The notes beneath the pieces were generated by a model. It did not search any database, had not been told where the DNA came from, and saw nothing but the letters and a program-made list of their open reading frames with translations. From positions 23,370 to 87,369 of the forward strand of contig CAMJRX010000003.1 of the NCBI GenBank assembly GCA_946408355.1: a DNA stretch of 64,000 nucleotides, in the 5' to 3' direction. Shown here one piece after another: positions 16,615 through 28,172 of this stretch. Source of the stretch: an uncultured Selenomonadales bacterium. Lineage in GTDB: Bacteria > Bacillota > Negativicutes > Selenomonadales > Selenomonadaceae. Position numbers and translations under genes: made by a program. Each line of letters begins with the position of its first letter. Within the stretch, counting starts at the first letter, position 1.

Positions 16615-18330
16615 ATGAGAGCAACTCAACTTTACGCACCAACATTACGCGAATCGCCCGCCGAAGCGGAACTTATCAGCCATAAACTTATGTATCGCGC
16701 AGGATTGATTCGCAAGGCGGCAGGCGGATTGTATTCTTATCTGCCGTTAGGCTGGCGCACGATGAAAAAAATTATGCAAATCATTCGCGAGGAAATGGAC
16801 GCAAAGGGGGGACAAGAAATCATGATGCCAATCGTCCAGCCGGCGGAAATGTGGAAGGAATCAGGGCGTTGGGCGGTTTACGGCGATGAAATGATGCGTC
16901 TAAAGGACAGACATGGCAGAGAATTCGCGCTTGGTCCCACGCACGAGGAAATGATAACAACTTTGATTCGTGACGAGGTTCGCTCTTATAAGCAACTGCC
17001 CGTCATGCTTTATCAAATTCAAAATAAATATCGTGATGAAATTCGACCGCGCTTTGGGCTAATGCGGAGCCGCGAATTTGTCATGAAGGATTTATATTCG
17101 TTCGACAGAGACGTTGACGGCATGAATATTTCCTACGACAAAATGTACGACGCTTACAGCCGGATTTTTACTCGTTGTGGTTTGAAATTTCGTGCAGTTG
17201 AGGCGGATAACGGTGCAATCGGTGGAGGACATTCTCACGAGTTTACAGTTTTAGCTCCAAGCGGCGAATCAAGCATTTCCTACTGCGAAAATTGTGATTA
17301 CGCTGCCAGCGACGAGAAAACCGAATTAAAAATTATTCAAGCTACTCCAGAGGAACCTAAGCCACTGGAGAAAGTCAAAACTCCCAACTGTCACACTATT
17401 GAACTTGTCAAAAACTTTTTGAACGTACCGATTGAAAAGACGATTAAAGCGGTTGCGTTTATGGACGATGACGAACGATTGATTTTGGCGTTTGTGCGCG
17501 GTGACCACGAAGTCAACGAGATAAAAGTTATAAATGCGGTTGAGGGCGCGAATCATCTTTACATGGCGGGCGACAAATTGATTGAGGCGGCTGGTGGTTG
17601 CGCGGGATTTATGAGCCCGATAGGCTTAAACGACAAGGCGATAATTGTTGTTGACCAAAGTGTAATGCTGATGTCGAATGCCGTTGCCGGTGCTAACGAA
17701 GTTGATACGCATTTTATCAACGTGACGCCGCGCAGAGACTTTGACGCGGAAAAAATTATCGTGGCAGATATTCGCATGGTGCAAGAGGGCGACCCGTGTC
17801 CTCATTGCGGCGCACCCTTAAGCATGACACGCGGAATTGAAGTTGGACAAGTCTTTACGCTCGGAAAAAAATATTCAGAGGCTTTGCACGCGACTTTCCT
17901 CGACGAAAACGGATCTACGAAACCTTTTGAAATGGGTTGCTACGGAATAGGCGTTGGTCGGACGATGGCGGCGGCGATTGAGCAGAATAACGACGCTGAC
18001 GGAATTATTTGGACGCGGGCGATTGCGCCATTTGAAGTTGTCGTCGTACCAGTCAACGCAAAAGACGATAAACAACTTGCCCTTGCTGAAGAAATTTATA
18101 ATGAACTTAAAGCGGCGGGCGTAGATGTTTTGCTTGACGACAGAAAAGAACGCGCTGGCGTCAAGTTTAAAGATTGCGATTTGATAGGTTATCCGTTGCG
18201 TGTGACGATTAGCCCGAAAACTTTAGACAGTGGCAATGTCGAAGTAAAAGTTCGTCGGAGCGGGGAATTTATTAACTTTACTCGCGGCGAATGCGTCGGA
18301 AAAATTTTGGAGCTCTTGGAGACGTTATAA
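16615..18330 (+). CDS. proS: Prolyl-tRNA synthetase (bacterial type with editing domain)
   Basis: 571 aa; ATG 16615 follows GAGGTG, so the tracked GTG 6 nt earlier is part of the ribosome binding site region. Class II motifs are present: motif 1 and motif 2 ([20 protein letters not shown]), GPTHEEMIT, motif 3 ([17 protein letters not shown]). Between them is the INS cis-editing domain (about 225-400) that clears Ala-tRNAPro. The C-terminal anticodon-binding domain has [29 protein letters not shown]-like box lies about 30 nt upstream. Confidence 0.97.
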   Translation: MRATQLYAPTLRESPAEAELISHKLMYRAGLIRKAAGGLYSYLPLGWRTMKKIMQIIREEMDAKGGQEIMMPIVQPAEMWKESGRWAVYGDEMMRLKDRHGREFALGPTHEEMITTLIRDEVRSYKQLPVMLYQIQNKYRDEIRPRFGLMRSREFVMKDLYSFDRDVDGMNISYDKMYDAYSRIFTRCGLKFRAVEADNGAIGGGHSHEFTVLAPSGESSISYCENCDYAASDEKTELKIIQATPEEPKPLEKVKTPNCHTIELVKNFLNVPIEKTIKAVAFMDDDERLILAFVRGDHEVNEIKVINAVEGANHLYMAGDKLIEAAGGCAGFMSPIGLNDKAIIVVDQSVMLMSNAVAGANEVDTHFINVTPRRDFDAEKIIVADIRMVQEGDPCPHCGAPLSMTRGIEVGQVFTLGKKYSEALHATFLDENGSTKPFEMGCYGIGVGRTMAAAIEQNNDADGIIWTRAIAPFEVVVVPVNAKDDKQLALAEEIYNELKAAGVDVLLDDRKERAGVKFKDCDLIGYPLRVTISPKTLDSGNVEVKVRRSGEFINFTRGECVGKILELLETL

Positions 18331-18337
18331 ATAGAAA

Positions 18338-18396
18338 TTAGGAACCGGGTACTTGCGACTTTAAATTGGTGCACGGTTCCTAAAAGTTTTTTTCGA
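18338..18396 (+). terminator. Terminator after proS
   Basis: TTAGGAACC / GGTTCCTAA stem with a T7 tract, directly ahead of the Zorya-like island. It separates the island transcriptionally from proS. Confidence 0.7.
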
Positions 18397-18414
18397 GCGG
18401 AAGGATTCAAAACA

Positions 18415-19752
18415 GTGGAAGATTTAATTTCAAAATGGGGACTGACAGGGATTTGTATAATCTTCATGGTTGCATGGTCTTTTGGGCGGGACTTTCCAGA
18501 ATTTAAACGTTCAGTTAAAGAAAATCCCTTCGGCGACTACCAACAGCCAAACACGGCATCGATTCTTGGTGTATTGGGTACTTTTATAGGAATTGCGGTG
18601 GGTCTTTACAATTTTAATCCTGCACCAGAGGCAATGCACGATAGCGTTATAAAACTTTTGGGCGGAATGACTACAGCCTTTGTCACTTCGATTTTGGGTA
18701 TGGGAATTTCTCTTTACTTTAAAAATTATCAAGCAAACGCGCAGAAAAAATTTTCTAGAAATAATTTTGTCAAGCCTGAATCAACTATCGCCGACTTAAT
18801 TTAATATCTGCAACAAGCCGACACAGAAAAGTCCGAACTGTTAAAAAAGTTGACGATTTCTCTTGTCGGCGACGGCGATTCAACTGTTATAGGGCAAATG
18901 AAGATAATTAAATCCGATATTCGCGACGAGTTTAGGCAAGTAGAAAAAATTTTGCAAGATAATAACGAAAATGTCATCCGCGAGCTTAGAGATTTTGGAA
19001 AAACTCTTGCTGAAAGTAATTCAAAGGCTTTTATCGAGGCATTAAACGAAACGATGAAAGATTTCAATCAAAAACTTACGGAATAGTTCGGCGAGAACTT
19101 TAAACAGCTGAATATTGCCGTCGGGCGTCTTTTAGTTTGGCAAGAAAATTATAAGGTGACGATTGAACGCATTACGAAAAATTTGCAAGTGACTATTGAA
19201 GGAATTGACGCTGTAAAAAATTCTGTTGTAAAAATTGAAGAATCTGCCGCATCGATTACGAAAAGTAGCGAACAAATTTTAAATCTTATCGTTACTGCCA
19301 ACATGTACGAGCAAAAACTCCGCCAAGTTTTAAGCGACATTCAATCTATCAGCGAAAATACCGCAGACTCAGTAGAAAATTTAACAACGAATATGTATAA
19401 CGCTATAGATAATGCAAATTACATGACACAAAAGATTTCTGCGACTACAAACACGGCTTTGAATAAAATTTCAGATACAACCAATCAAACAATAACCTCA
19501 ATGCAAAAAATGTCTCAAGAAATTCGCAACGAATCGTTTAAGGTAACGTCCGAAACCGTCTTAAAAATGGAAAAGATGATGGAGGCGAACGATAAGAACT
19601 TCAGAGAGTCACTCGAAACGCTCGGAAAGGCAATGTTGCAGATTTCAAAAAAATTCGCAGAAGATTACACACCTTTGGCGAACAGATTAAGAGAAATTGT
19701 TCAGATAGCGGAACAAGTCAGACCTTCGGGAAGAGGAGGTCGTTTGTTTTGA
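18415..19752 (+). pseudogene. zorA: ZorA-like MotA/ExbB channel protein with two in-frame stops
   Basis: One frame runs from GTG 18415 (after GGAAGGA) to TGA 19750, interrupted by TAA at 18802-18804 and TAG at 19084-19086. Read through, it is 445 aa: an N-terminal MotA/TolQ/ExbB-like membrane domain (ICIIFMVAW, SILGVLGTFIGIAVGLY, TTAFVTSILGMGISLYF), then a long helical tail with the FGENFKQLN...GRLLVWQENYK block typical of ZorA. Stop 1 follows ADLI and stop 2 follows KLTE, both at plausible Gln positions. No good restart with a ribosome binding site follows either stop. In intact systems ZorA5B2 is a proton-driven envelope sensor. Confidence 0.82.
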
Positions 19753-20447
19753 AAAACCGCGCTGATCATTGGATGTCAATTTCGGATATTATGTCCGGGC
19801 TCATGATTGTTTTTATGTTTATCGCCGTCGCATTCATGATGCAGGTATAAAATGAACAGCGGCAGAAAAACGAAATGATTTATAACTACGCCGTCATCAA
19901 ACACAAAATTTATTCGTCATTGCTTGAAGAATTTAAGAACGATTTGCCGAAATGGAATGCGGAACTTGACGAAAAAACTTTGACGGTAAGATTTAAAGAG
20001 CCGGACGTGTTATTCGGCGTTGGTTCAGATTTTTTGACTCAAAAATTTCAAGAAATATTGAATGATTTTCTTCCGCGATATATTGCAGTAATTTCTCAAG
20101 ACGAATACAAAGATTATATCGAAGAAATACAAATCGAAGGGCATACAGATCCGTTTTGGGCAGGAGCTGTGACACGTCAACAAGAATATCTTAACAATAT
20201 GGAACTTTCGCAATCGAGAACGCGAGCCGTTTTGGTTTACGCGATAAATATGCCCGCCTTACAAGAAAATCTGGAATGGATTATCCGCCGAATTACTGCC
20301 AACGGCTTATCCTCAAGTCAACCCGTGATTTTCGACGGAAAAATTGATGCAAAACTTTCAAGACGAGTGGATTTCAGAATCCGCACGAAAGCCGATGAAA
20401 AAATGAATGAACTTGCAGAAGGAATTACTCACAATGGAGAAAATTGA
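19749..20447 (+). pseudogene. zorB: ZorB-like MotB/OmpA-domain protein with in-frame stop
   Basis: TTG 19749 overlaps the zorA stop by 4 nt (TTGA) and sits behind AGAGGAGG. The N-terminus has the ZorB membrane hallmark HWMSISDIMSGLMIVFMFIA. TAA at 19848-19850 (codon 34) then interrupts it, right after the membrane helix. The frame continues open for about 198 codons, including an OmpA-type peptidoglycan-binding domain (IQIEGHTDPFW, then LSQSRTRAVLVYAI). Only the tail after ATG 19875 appears in the ORF track. Without read-through the two domains are split and the stator cannot form. Confidence 0.82.
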
Positions 20448-21168
20448 CTTTTTAAACTGCGACGAATTCAAACTGATTAAAAAGCTCATGGGAATTTCTG
20501 ATAAAGACAAAACGAATTTCACCATAGATATACGTGCAGATGATCCGAATCTTGAAATATCGTCAGAGGGAATTACTTACAAAGGGAACAGAGTAATTTT
20601 GTATATTCGCGACCAAGTCCAATACGGCGATAAAATTAACGAGTATAAATTTCATGTAATTGATTGTGCAACGTTAAAAAATATGCGAAAACATAATCGT
20701 TACGGTAAATATGTTGTTTCGACTTCGACAACCGGAATATTCAAGGTGAATCGCATTATAAATAATCGTTCAGCAGAAAGTGAAGAAAAATTGCACGTTT
20801 GCAAGCATTGTTTGCGAAAATTGAATCAGCAAGGATATAATTTTATCTACGAGAATTTTTCTATCGAAGAATTTTTCAAGGTTATGAATGAAGATAACAG
20901 CATAAATTTTTTGTATTTGCCTGATGAAAATGATTTAACAGCTCCGACAAATATTTATCCAGATAATTGGAAAGAAATATCCCGCCGTTTGAAGGAAAAA
21001 TACAATTACACTTGCCAAGAATGTCACAGAAATTTTTCTAATTGTAAATCGCAGTTACAAGTTCACCATAAAAACGAACTTAAATGGGACTGTAGCGAAT
21101 CGAATTTGGAAGTTGTATGTATTGATTGCCATCAAGCAAAGCACAATCACAAAATAACGAGGAAGTGA
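20434..21168 (+). CDS. HNH endonuclease of the Zorya-like island
   Basis: 244 aa; ATG 20434 follows GAAGGA and overlaps the zorB 3' end by 14 nt. The C-terminal HNH domain is complete: CQECH, LQVHHKNELKW, then NLEVVCIDCHQAKHNH. An extra CKHC pair lies near residue 125. The N-terminal half is unrecognised. Zorya type II systems pair ZorAB with an HNH effector (ZorE), and position makes this the likely counterpart, although I cannot confirm homology to ZorE itself. Unlike zorA and zorB it has no internal stop. Confidence 0.8.
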   Translation: MEKIDFLNCDEFKLIKKLMGISDKDKTNFTIDIRADDPNLEISSEGITYKGNRVILYIRDQVQYGDKINEYKFHVIDCATLKNMRKHNRYGKYVVSTSTTGIFKVNRIINNRSAESEEKLHVCKHCLRKLNQQGYNFIYENFSIEEFFKVMNEDNSINFLYLPDENDLTAPTNIYPDNWKEISRRLKEKYNYTCQECHRNFSNCKSQLQVHHKNELKWDCSESNLEVVCIDCHQAKHNHKITRK

Positions 21169-21172
21169 AACT

Positions 21173-21970
21173 ATGAAAATTGCATTGACGATTGCGGGTT
21201 CTGATTCTTCGGGCGGCGCGGGCATTCAAGCGGATTTGAAAACTTTTTTAGCTAATGGTGTTTACGGCATGAGCGCGATAACGGCTTTGACGGCGCAAAA
21301 TACTTGTGGCGTGCGTTCTGTGCTGAATTCTACACCGGAATTTTTATGCGACCAACTTGACGCGATTTTTGAGGACATTTTTCCCGACGCAGTTAAAATC
21401 GGAATGGTGTCTTCAGCAAAGTTGATTGAAATTATCGCGGCTAAGTTAAAATTCCGCAAAGCTAAAAATATCGTCGTTGACCCCGTAATGATTGCGACTT
21501 CTGGCGCGAAATTGATTGACGAAGACGCTGTTAAAACTCTCAAGAAAAAACTTTTTCCGCTCGCAAAAATTTTGACGCCGAACTTGCCCGAACTCGAAAA
21601 AATTTCCGACGAAAAAATTTCTTCGCCGCGTGATATGGAATTTGCCGCGCAGAAAATTTTTGAGCAATACGGCTGTGCAGTTTTGGCTAAAGGCGGACAT
21701 GGTAAAAACGACGCTAACGATTATCTCTTCGACGGCGCGGGCAAATGGTTTTACGGGCGGCGAATTGATACGCAAAACACACACGGCACGGGTTGTACGT
21801 TAAGTTCCGCGATTGCCGCCAATTTAGCCAAAGATTACGACTTGAAAAATTCTGTTGGGCGTGCGAAAAGTTATTTGACGGGCGCATTGTCGACGGGCTT
21901 AAATTTGGGCGCGGGCAGTGGACCTTTGAATCACGGCTTTAACCTGCGCGGCTCGGATTTTAATGATTAA
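21173..21970 (+). CDS. thiD: Hydroxymethylpyrimidine/phosphomethylpyrimidine kinase
   Basis: 265 aa, ribokinase-like fold. Diagnostic segments are LTIAGSDSSGGAGIQADLKTF at the N-terminus, VVDPVMIATSGAKL, and the anion-hole/catalytic THGTGCTLSSAIAA. The enzyme phosphorylates HMP and HMP-P in thiamine synthesis. The gene starts 4 bp after the HNH nuclease with a GAGGAAGTG site, and nadE overlaps its end. No other thiamine genes lie in the window, so this is a stand-alone salvage or biosynthetic step. Confidence 0.95.
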   Translation: MKIALTIAGSDSSGGAGIQADLKTFLANGVYGMSAITALTAQNTCGVRSVLNSTPEFLCDQLDAIFEDIFPDAVKIGMVSSAKLIEIIAAKLKFRKAKNIVVDPVMIATSGAKLIDEDAVKTLKKKLFPLAKILTPNLPELEKISDEKISSPRDMEFAAQKIFEQYGCAVLAKGGHGKNDANDYLFDGAGKWFYGRRIDTQNTHGTGCTLSSAIAANLAKDYDLKNSVGRAKSYLTGALSTGLNLGAGSGPLNHGFNLRGSDFND

Positions 21971-21983
21971 GGAGACGATTAAC

Positions 21984-23690
21984 TTGCCAAAGATAGCTTA
22001 TGTTCAAATGAAAGTTTCAGCGGGACACCCTGACGTTAACACGAAAAAAATTTTGCGATTTATTGACGAGGCACGAACTCAAGGTGCAGACGTTGTAATT
22101 TTCCCTGAATTAGCTGTATCTGGACAAATGCTAGGTGACACGGGTTTGGCAATACCTTTCGTGCGCGACTGTGAAAATTGCAGTGCAGAGATTATGGCGG
22201 CAAGTAAAAATATCACCGTTATTTTCGGCAGTATCATGGAGAGCCGTTCAGAACGATTCAAAGTGATTGAAACCGCCGCCAATAAAAGGTGGATTGATGA
22301 CCCTGTGGTTATAGATTTTTCCAAATTCCATGAGCAGTCACGTATCGTGTCGACTAGAGGTATATCAACGCCTTTTAAAATTACTTTCCAACGCAAAAAA
22401 TATCGCGGAGCATACATCTTTGACGCACGAGAAAATTTTGTCGACAGCAGAGGATTAGATTTCTGTATACGCTTTTCGTCCGAGCCGTTCAATATCAATA
22501 AAAAAATTTCTGGAGACAAAATTAACTGTCCGATGATTAAAGTCGGCGGTATTGGCATTCAAAACACGGGCAAGACGGTCTTTACTTTCGACGGGTCAAG
22601 CGCGGTTTTCAATTCACGCGGCGAAATTGTTCAACTTGCCGAGCCGTTTGAGGAAAGTTTGAATTTTATTGAGCTTGACGAGATTGACAAAATGACCGTG
22701 CTTGAATTGCCCGAAGTCAGCGAGGCGGAAAAAATTTATCGTGCAATAAGTTACGGCGTGAAAAGTTTCCTTGAGCAAATTGGCATGAAAAAAGTTGTTA
22801 TCGGCGTTTCGGGCGGGATTGATTCTGCTGTTGCCGCCGCGCTTTATACCAAAGTTCTTGGCGCGGAAAATATTGTTTTAGTCAATATGCCCAGCGTTTT
22901 TAATTCGGAGACGACAAAGGGACTTAGCGAGCAACTTGCCAAAAATTTGGGATGTAAATATTACGTCGTGCCGATTCAAGAATCGGTTGATTGGACGGTT
23001 AAGCAGTTGACGGAGCGCGGAATAGAAGTTTCGAGTTTTGTTAAGGAAAATATTCAGGCTCGCGACCGCAGTTCGAGGATATTGGCGGCGATAGCGGCGA
23101 GTTTGGGCGGCGGCTTTACTTGCAATGCTAATAAGGCAGAATCAACTGTTGGTTATGCGACTTTGTACGGTGACGAGGCTGGATTTTTATCTGCGTTGGC
23201 GGATTTATGGAAATATCAAGTCTATGATTTAGCTCGTTACATGAATGAGAAAATTTTTAAGCGTGAAGTTATTCCACAGGGCATAATCGACATTGTTCCT
23301 AGTGCAGAACTTTCGACCGCGCAAAATGTCGAAGAGGGTAAAGGCGACCCGCTTAAGTATCCGTATCATGATTATTTGTTCCGTGCCTTCGTTGAATATA
23401 ATCTGTCGCCTGAATCAATTCTTAGGTACTACAAAGACGGCGAACTTGAGAAAGAAATCGGTTGCGAGGCTAAGCTTGTCGAAAAATATTTCCCAACCGC
23501 GCAGGACTTCATCGCCGATTTGGAGCGTTGGTGGAAACAATTTACGGGTATGGGTGTCGCCAAAAGAATTCAATCGCCTCCAATTTTAGCCGTTACAGAT
23601 ATGCCTTTCGGAGCACGTGTAGAATCTCAAAATGGCGTACATTTTACGAAGAATTATTTAGAGCTTAGAGACAAATTGCTTGCTCGTTAA
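21984..23690 (+). CDS. nadE: NAD+ synthetase with divergent N-terminal nitrilase-like domain
   Basis: TTG 21984 follows AAGGAG by about 10 nt, which excludes the tracked ATG 21963; 568 aa. The C-terminal synthetase domain (from about 255) is standard: GVSGGIDSAVAAALYTKVLG (PP-loop), then ESTVGYATLYGDEAG. The N-terminal part is a nitrilase-type glutamine amidase (FPELAVSGQ with the catalytic Glu), but the usual ICEDxW around the nucleophile reads FCIRFSSEP, and the region around it is shortened. Glutamine use is therefore uncertain; ammonia may be the donor. The stop is followed by a strong terminator. Confidence 0.93.
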   Translation: MPKIAYVQMKVSAGHPDVNTKKILRFIDEARTQGADVVIFPELAVSGQMLGDTGLAIPFVRDCENCSAEIMAASKNITVIFGSIMESRSERFKVIETAANKRWIDDPVVIDFSKFHEQSRIVSTRGISTPFKITFQRKKYRGAYIFDARENFVDSRGLDFCIRFSSEPFNINKKISGDKINCPMIKVGGIGIQNTGKTVFTFDGSSAVFNSRGEIVQLAEPFEESLNFIELDEIDKMTVLELPEVSEAEKIYRAISYGVKSFLEQIGMKKVVIGVSGGIDSAVAAALYTKVLGAENIVLVNMPSVFNSETTKGLSEQLAKNLGCKYYVVPIQESVDWTVKQLTERGIEVSSFVKENIQARDRSSRILAAIAASLGGGFTCNANKAESTVGYATLYGDEAGFLSALADLWKYQVYDLARYMNEKIFKREVIPQGIIDIVPSAELSTAQNVEEGKGDPLKYPYHDYLFRAFVEYNLSPESILRYYKDGELEKEIGCEAKLVEKYFPTAQDFIADLERWWKQFTGMGVAKRIQSPPILAVTDMPFGARVESQNGVHFTKNYLELRDKLLAR

Positions 23691-23703
23691 TAAAAAATGG
23701 CAA

Positions 23704-23741
23704 CGAAAAATCCCCCGCGTTTTGCAGGGGATTTTTTAATT
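23704..23741 (+). terminator. Terminator after nadE
   Basis: AAAATCCCCC / AGGGGATTTTTT stem-loop with a T-run. It lies between convergent nadE and leuD and its A-run could serve the minus strand as well. Confidence 0.85.
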
Positions 23742-23748
23742 TATGACT

Positions 23749-24237
23749 TTAATTTTTTGCTTTAATATAATTGATTAGTCCACCCGCGTTAGCAATTTCT
23801 TGTACGAAACCGGGCAGAGGGTGTGCGTGGAAAATATCTCCTGTCGTAAGATTTTCAATCGTGCCAGTGTCAGTGTCGATTTTTAAAACATCGTTAGCAG
23901 AAATTTTTTCCACAGCATCGCCAATCTCAAGGAGCGGCAAGCCGATATTTATTCCGTTGCGATAAAAAATTCTTGCGAAACTAGCCGCAATGATGCCTGG
24001 AACGCCCGATGCTTTGATTGCAATGGGAGCATGTTCGCGACTTGAGCCACAACCGAAATTTTTACCGCCAACCATAATGTCGCCAGCCTTAACGTTCGCG
24101 GCAAAAGTTTGGTCAATGTCAACCATGCAATGTTTAGCTAATTCGGCAGGGTCGAACGTGTTAAGATAGCGCGCAGGAATTATAACGTCGGTGTCAACAT
24201 TGTCGCCATAACGCCAGACTTTACCTTCAATTTTCAT
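23749..24237 (-). CDS. leuD: 3-isopropylmalate dehydratase small subunit
   Basis: 162 aa from ATG 24237 (behind GAGGTG; the tracked TTG is 6 nt upstream). It carries the swivel-domain signature [14 protein letters not shown] and [15 protein letters not shown]. With LeuC it isomerises 2-isopropylmalate to 3-isopropylmalate in leucine synthesis. It is of the short archaeal/Firmicutes type, matching the 423-aa LeuC. Its start overlaps the leuC stop, which suggests coupled translation of equimolar subunits. Confidence 0.96.
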   Translation of the reverse strand: MKIEGKVWRYGDNVDTDVIIPARYLNTFDPAELAKHCMVDIDQTFAANVKAGDIMVGGKNFGCGSSREHAPIAIKASGVPGIIAASFARIFYRNGINIGLPLLEIGDAVEKISANDVLKIDTDTGTIENLTTGDIFHAHPLPGFVQEIANAGGLINYIKAKN

Positions 24238-25498
24238 AGCCAATCACCTCTTCGGGAGTAGCAATCTTGCCTAAGACAGCAGACGCTGCCGCAATAAAGG
24301 GGCTAGCTAGATAAACTTCGCTGTCAACGTGTCCCATGCGTCCTCTGAAGTTGCGATTAGTTGTTGAAACGCACCTTTCGCCCGCGCTCAAAATACCCAT
24401 ATAACCGCCAAGACACGGTCCACAAGTCGGACAACTTACGACACAACCCGCGTCGATAAAAATATCAATCCAATGGCAACGAATCGCCTCTTTATAAATC
24501 TCTTGACTACCAGGAATAATTATGCAACGAACGTCATCATGAACTTTACGCCCGCGCAGAATCCCCGCCGCAATGCCGAGATCTTCAAGGCGACCATTGG
24601 TGCAGGAGCCGATAACAACTTGATTAATTTTAATATCGCCAAGTTGGTCGACAGGCTTGACGTTATCGGGCAAATGCGGCAAGGCAACAACAGGTTTTAA
24701 TTCGCTTAAGTTAATTTCAACGGTCGAGCAATAATTAGCATCTTTGTCGGGGTTGAAGTGCTCAAAAGGTTTTTTCACGCGGCGCGCAACGTAGAGTTGA
24801 GCAACTTTATCAAAGGGGAAAAGAGCGGCTTTTGCGCCGGCTTCAATGGCCATATTGGAAATGGTCAAGCGGTCGGTCATAGAAAGTTGAGCGACAGCCT
24901 CGCCCGTGAATTCGAGAGCTTTATAAAGAGCACCGTCCACACCGATATTGCCAATCAACGTGAGGATAATGTCTTTACCGCAGATATTTTTAGGTTTCTT
25001 GCCTGTTAAGTGGACATTGATAGATTCGGGGACTTTAAACCACGCCTTACCAGTAGCAAGGCCGACAGCTAAATCGGTAGTGCCAACGCCGGTAGCAAAA
25101 GCATTGAGGGCACCATAAGTGCAAGTATGCGAATCAGCACCGATAATCAACATGCCAGGGGCAACAATGCCGAATTCTGGTAGGATAACGTGTTCAATGC
25201 CAACGCGGCCTTGTTCGTAGTAGTGAGTGATATTATTTTTACGGGCGAAGGAGCGCATAATTTGGGCGAGGTCAGCCGATTTAATATCCTTAGCAGGTTG
25301 AAAGTGGTCGGGAATCAAGGCAATTTTTTCTGCATTAAAAACAGGACGGCCGATTTTTTCAAACTCTTTAATAGCGGGCGGACCAGTAACATCATTAGCC
25401 ATAACTAAATCTAAGTCGCAAATGACGAGTTGGCCCGCCTCTACCGCCTCAAGTCCTGCATGGTGAGCGAGAATTTTTTCAGCAATAGTGAGTGGCAT
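24227..25498 (-). CDS. leuC: 3-isopropylmalate dehydratase large subunit
   Basis: 423 aa, of the HACN/LeuC2 size class. Iron-sulfur ligands are visible in VIGSCTNGR and [14 protein letters not shown]; other conserved parts are [21 protein letters not shown] and the C-terminal NRNFRGRMG. It binds the 4Fe-4S cluster and forms the active dehydratase with LeuD. It lies 13 bp downstream of ilvC in an ilvN-ilvC-leuC-leuD order; leuA and leuB are not in the window. Confidence 0.97.
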   Translation of the reverse strand: MPLTIAEKILAHHAGLEAVEAGQLVICDLDLVMANDVTGPPAIKEFEKIGRPVFNAEKIALIPDHFQPAKDIKSADLAQIMRSFARKNNITHYYEQGRVGIEHVILPEFGIVAPGMLIIGADSHTCTYGALNAFATGVGTTDLAVGLATGKAWFKVPESINVHLTGKKPKNICGKDIILTLIGNIGVDGALYKALEFTGEAVAQLSMTDRLTISNMAIEAGAKAALFPFDKVAQLYVARRVKKPFEHFNPDKDANYCSTVEINLSELKPVVALPHLPDNVKPVDQLGDIKINQVVIGSCTNGRLEDLGIAAGILRGRKVHDDVRCIIIPGSQEIYKEAIRCHWIDIFIDAGCVVSCPTCGPCLGGYMGILSAGERCVSTTNRNFRGRMGHVDSEVYLASPFIAAASAVLGKIATPEEVIGYEN

Positions 25499-25511
25499 GA
25501 GAAAAACCTCG

Positions 25512-27048
<1,537 letters not shown>

Positions 27049-27081
27049 GCTAGAAACCTCGAATATAATTATTGAGAAGGA

Positions 27082-27110
27082 ATTCTATGTTAAGGGAAAA
27101 AATCCTGCAA
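27082..27110 (-). promoter_or_regulatory. Candidate promoter of the ilvN-ilvC-leuCD operon
   Basis: On the minus strand, TTGCAG, 17 nt spacer, TAGAAT, about 35 nt before the ilvN start. No leader-peptide attenuator with a run of branched-chain codons is seen. Confidence 0.4.
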
Positions 27111-27126
27111 AGGCAAAAAAAAAAAA

Positions 27127-27723
27127 TTAGGGCAAAAGACGCGAGGCGGCAAGGGAAATTTGTTGATAGATAACGTGCTTGGGACCGAAATTGCGAATGG
27201 CGACGTGGGATTTTCTAATAAGGCGTTTAGTGGATAATTGGGACTGAATACGGCGCAAGGCTTGAGGGTAAGAGAGGCGGTCGCGAGCCATAAGGCGTTG
27301 AATTTGTACGAAATAAGGAATGTAGACGCACCAAATTTGGTCGAAAAGAGATTGCCAACCGGCGTCGAAGAGGAGTGGAACTTCGAGTACGACGAAAGGA
27401 ACGGAATTATTTTGACAGTCGAGGAGGAAATTACGGGCTTTGTCAAGTAAAATGGGATGAGCGACGCTGTTAATCCAGAGTCGTTCATTTTTATTAGCGA
27501 AAATAATATCGGCGACTTTGCGGCGGTCGAGTTGAGCGTCTTGGGAGAGAATTTTTTCGCCGAAATGGTGCAGATAAAGATTGTAAAGGATATTGCCGGG
27601 TTCTAAAAGTTTATGAGTAACGGAGTCGATGTCTAAAGTTTTGGCGTTAAAAAATTTGCGAAGGAAAAAGGCGACGGAGGATTTACCAGAGGCAATAGAG
27701 CCGGTCAAAGCGAGAATAATCAT
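27127..27723 (-). CDS. coaE: Dephospho-CoA kinase
   Basis: 198 aa with Walker A ALTGSIASGKSSVA, the CoA-domain VLEVPLLFDAGW and lid DRLSYPQALRRI motifs. It catalyses the last step of CoA synthesis. The start overlaps the ybeY stop by 4 nt (ATGA), and it is the last gene of phoH-ybeY-coaE. Confidence 0.96.
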   Translation of the reverse strand: MIILALTGSIASGKSSVAFFLRKFFNAKTLDIDSVTHKLLEPGNILYNLYLHHFGEKILSQDAQLDRRKVADIIFANKNERLWINSVAHPILLDKARNFLLDCQNNSVPFVVLEVPLLFDAGWQSLFDQIWCVYIPYFVQIQRLMARDRLSYPQALRRIQSQLSTKRLIRKSHVAIRNFGPKHVIYQQISLAASRLLP

Positions 27724-28172
27724 AGTCCGAATCTCCGCAAGATGTCTAATTGAGTTTGTTCCATGATAATGCGTTCGTCGTCGTAGAAGTGGTCGTAGCC
27801 TAGTAAATGCAAAAGCCCGTGAGTTTCTAAAAATAAAAGTTCGCGTTGCAAGGAATGATTATACGAGGTGGCCTGAACGGCGGCGTGGTCGTAAGAGATA
27901 ACAATTTGGCCTAAGATGACAGGCAGACCGTCAGGAGCGATAATATCGGATTCGGCGAAGGCGAAGGATAAAACGTCGGTAGGGGCGTCGATGTGGCGAT
28001 ATTGGCGGTTAAGGTCGTGAATAGTATTATCGTCGCAAATGGTAATGGAAACTTCGCAATCGTCCATGTCATAAAGTTCAGCGACGATATTGGCTAGGCG
28101 CACCATGTCATTTAGGATAGACACTGGCACGGGCAGCGTGGGCGGGTCGAGGTTAATTTGAGTGTCGAACAT
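27720..28172 (-). CDS. ybeY: Endoribonuclease YbeY (rRNA maturation)
   Basis: 150 aa with the zinc-binding HGLLHLLGYDH motif and LNRQYRHIDAPTDVLSFAF, both diagnostic. YbeY acts in 16S rRNA 3'-end maturation and ribosome quality control. Its ribosome binding site (AAAGGAGATTTT on the minus strand) is contained in the tail of repeat copy B, which separates it from phoH. Confidence 0.96.
   Translation of the reverse strand: MFDTQINLDPPTLPVPVSILNDMVRLANIVAELYDMDDCEVSITICDDNTIHDLNRQYRHIDAPTDVLSFAFAESDIIAPDGLPVILGQIVISYDHAAVQATSYNHSLQRELLFLETHGLLHLLGYDHFYDDERIIMEQTQLDILRRFGL

Noticed and set aside
18850-19086. ORF MTISLVGDGDS... as an independent protein
   Set aside because: It is the middle segment of the zorA frame between TAA and TAG, beginning at an internal TTG with no ribosome binding site.
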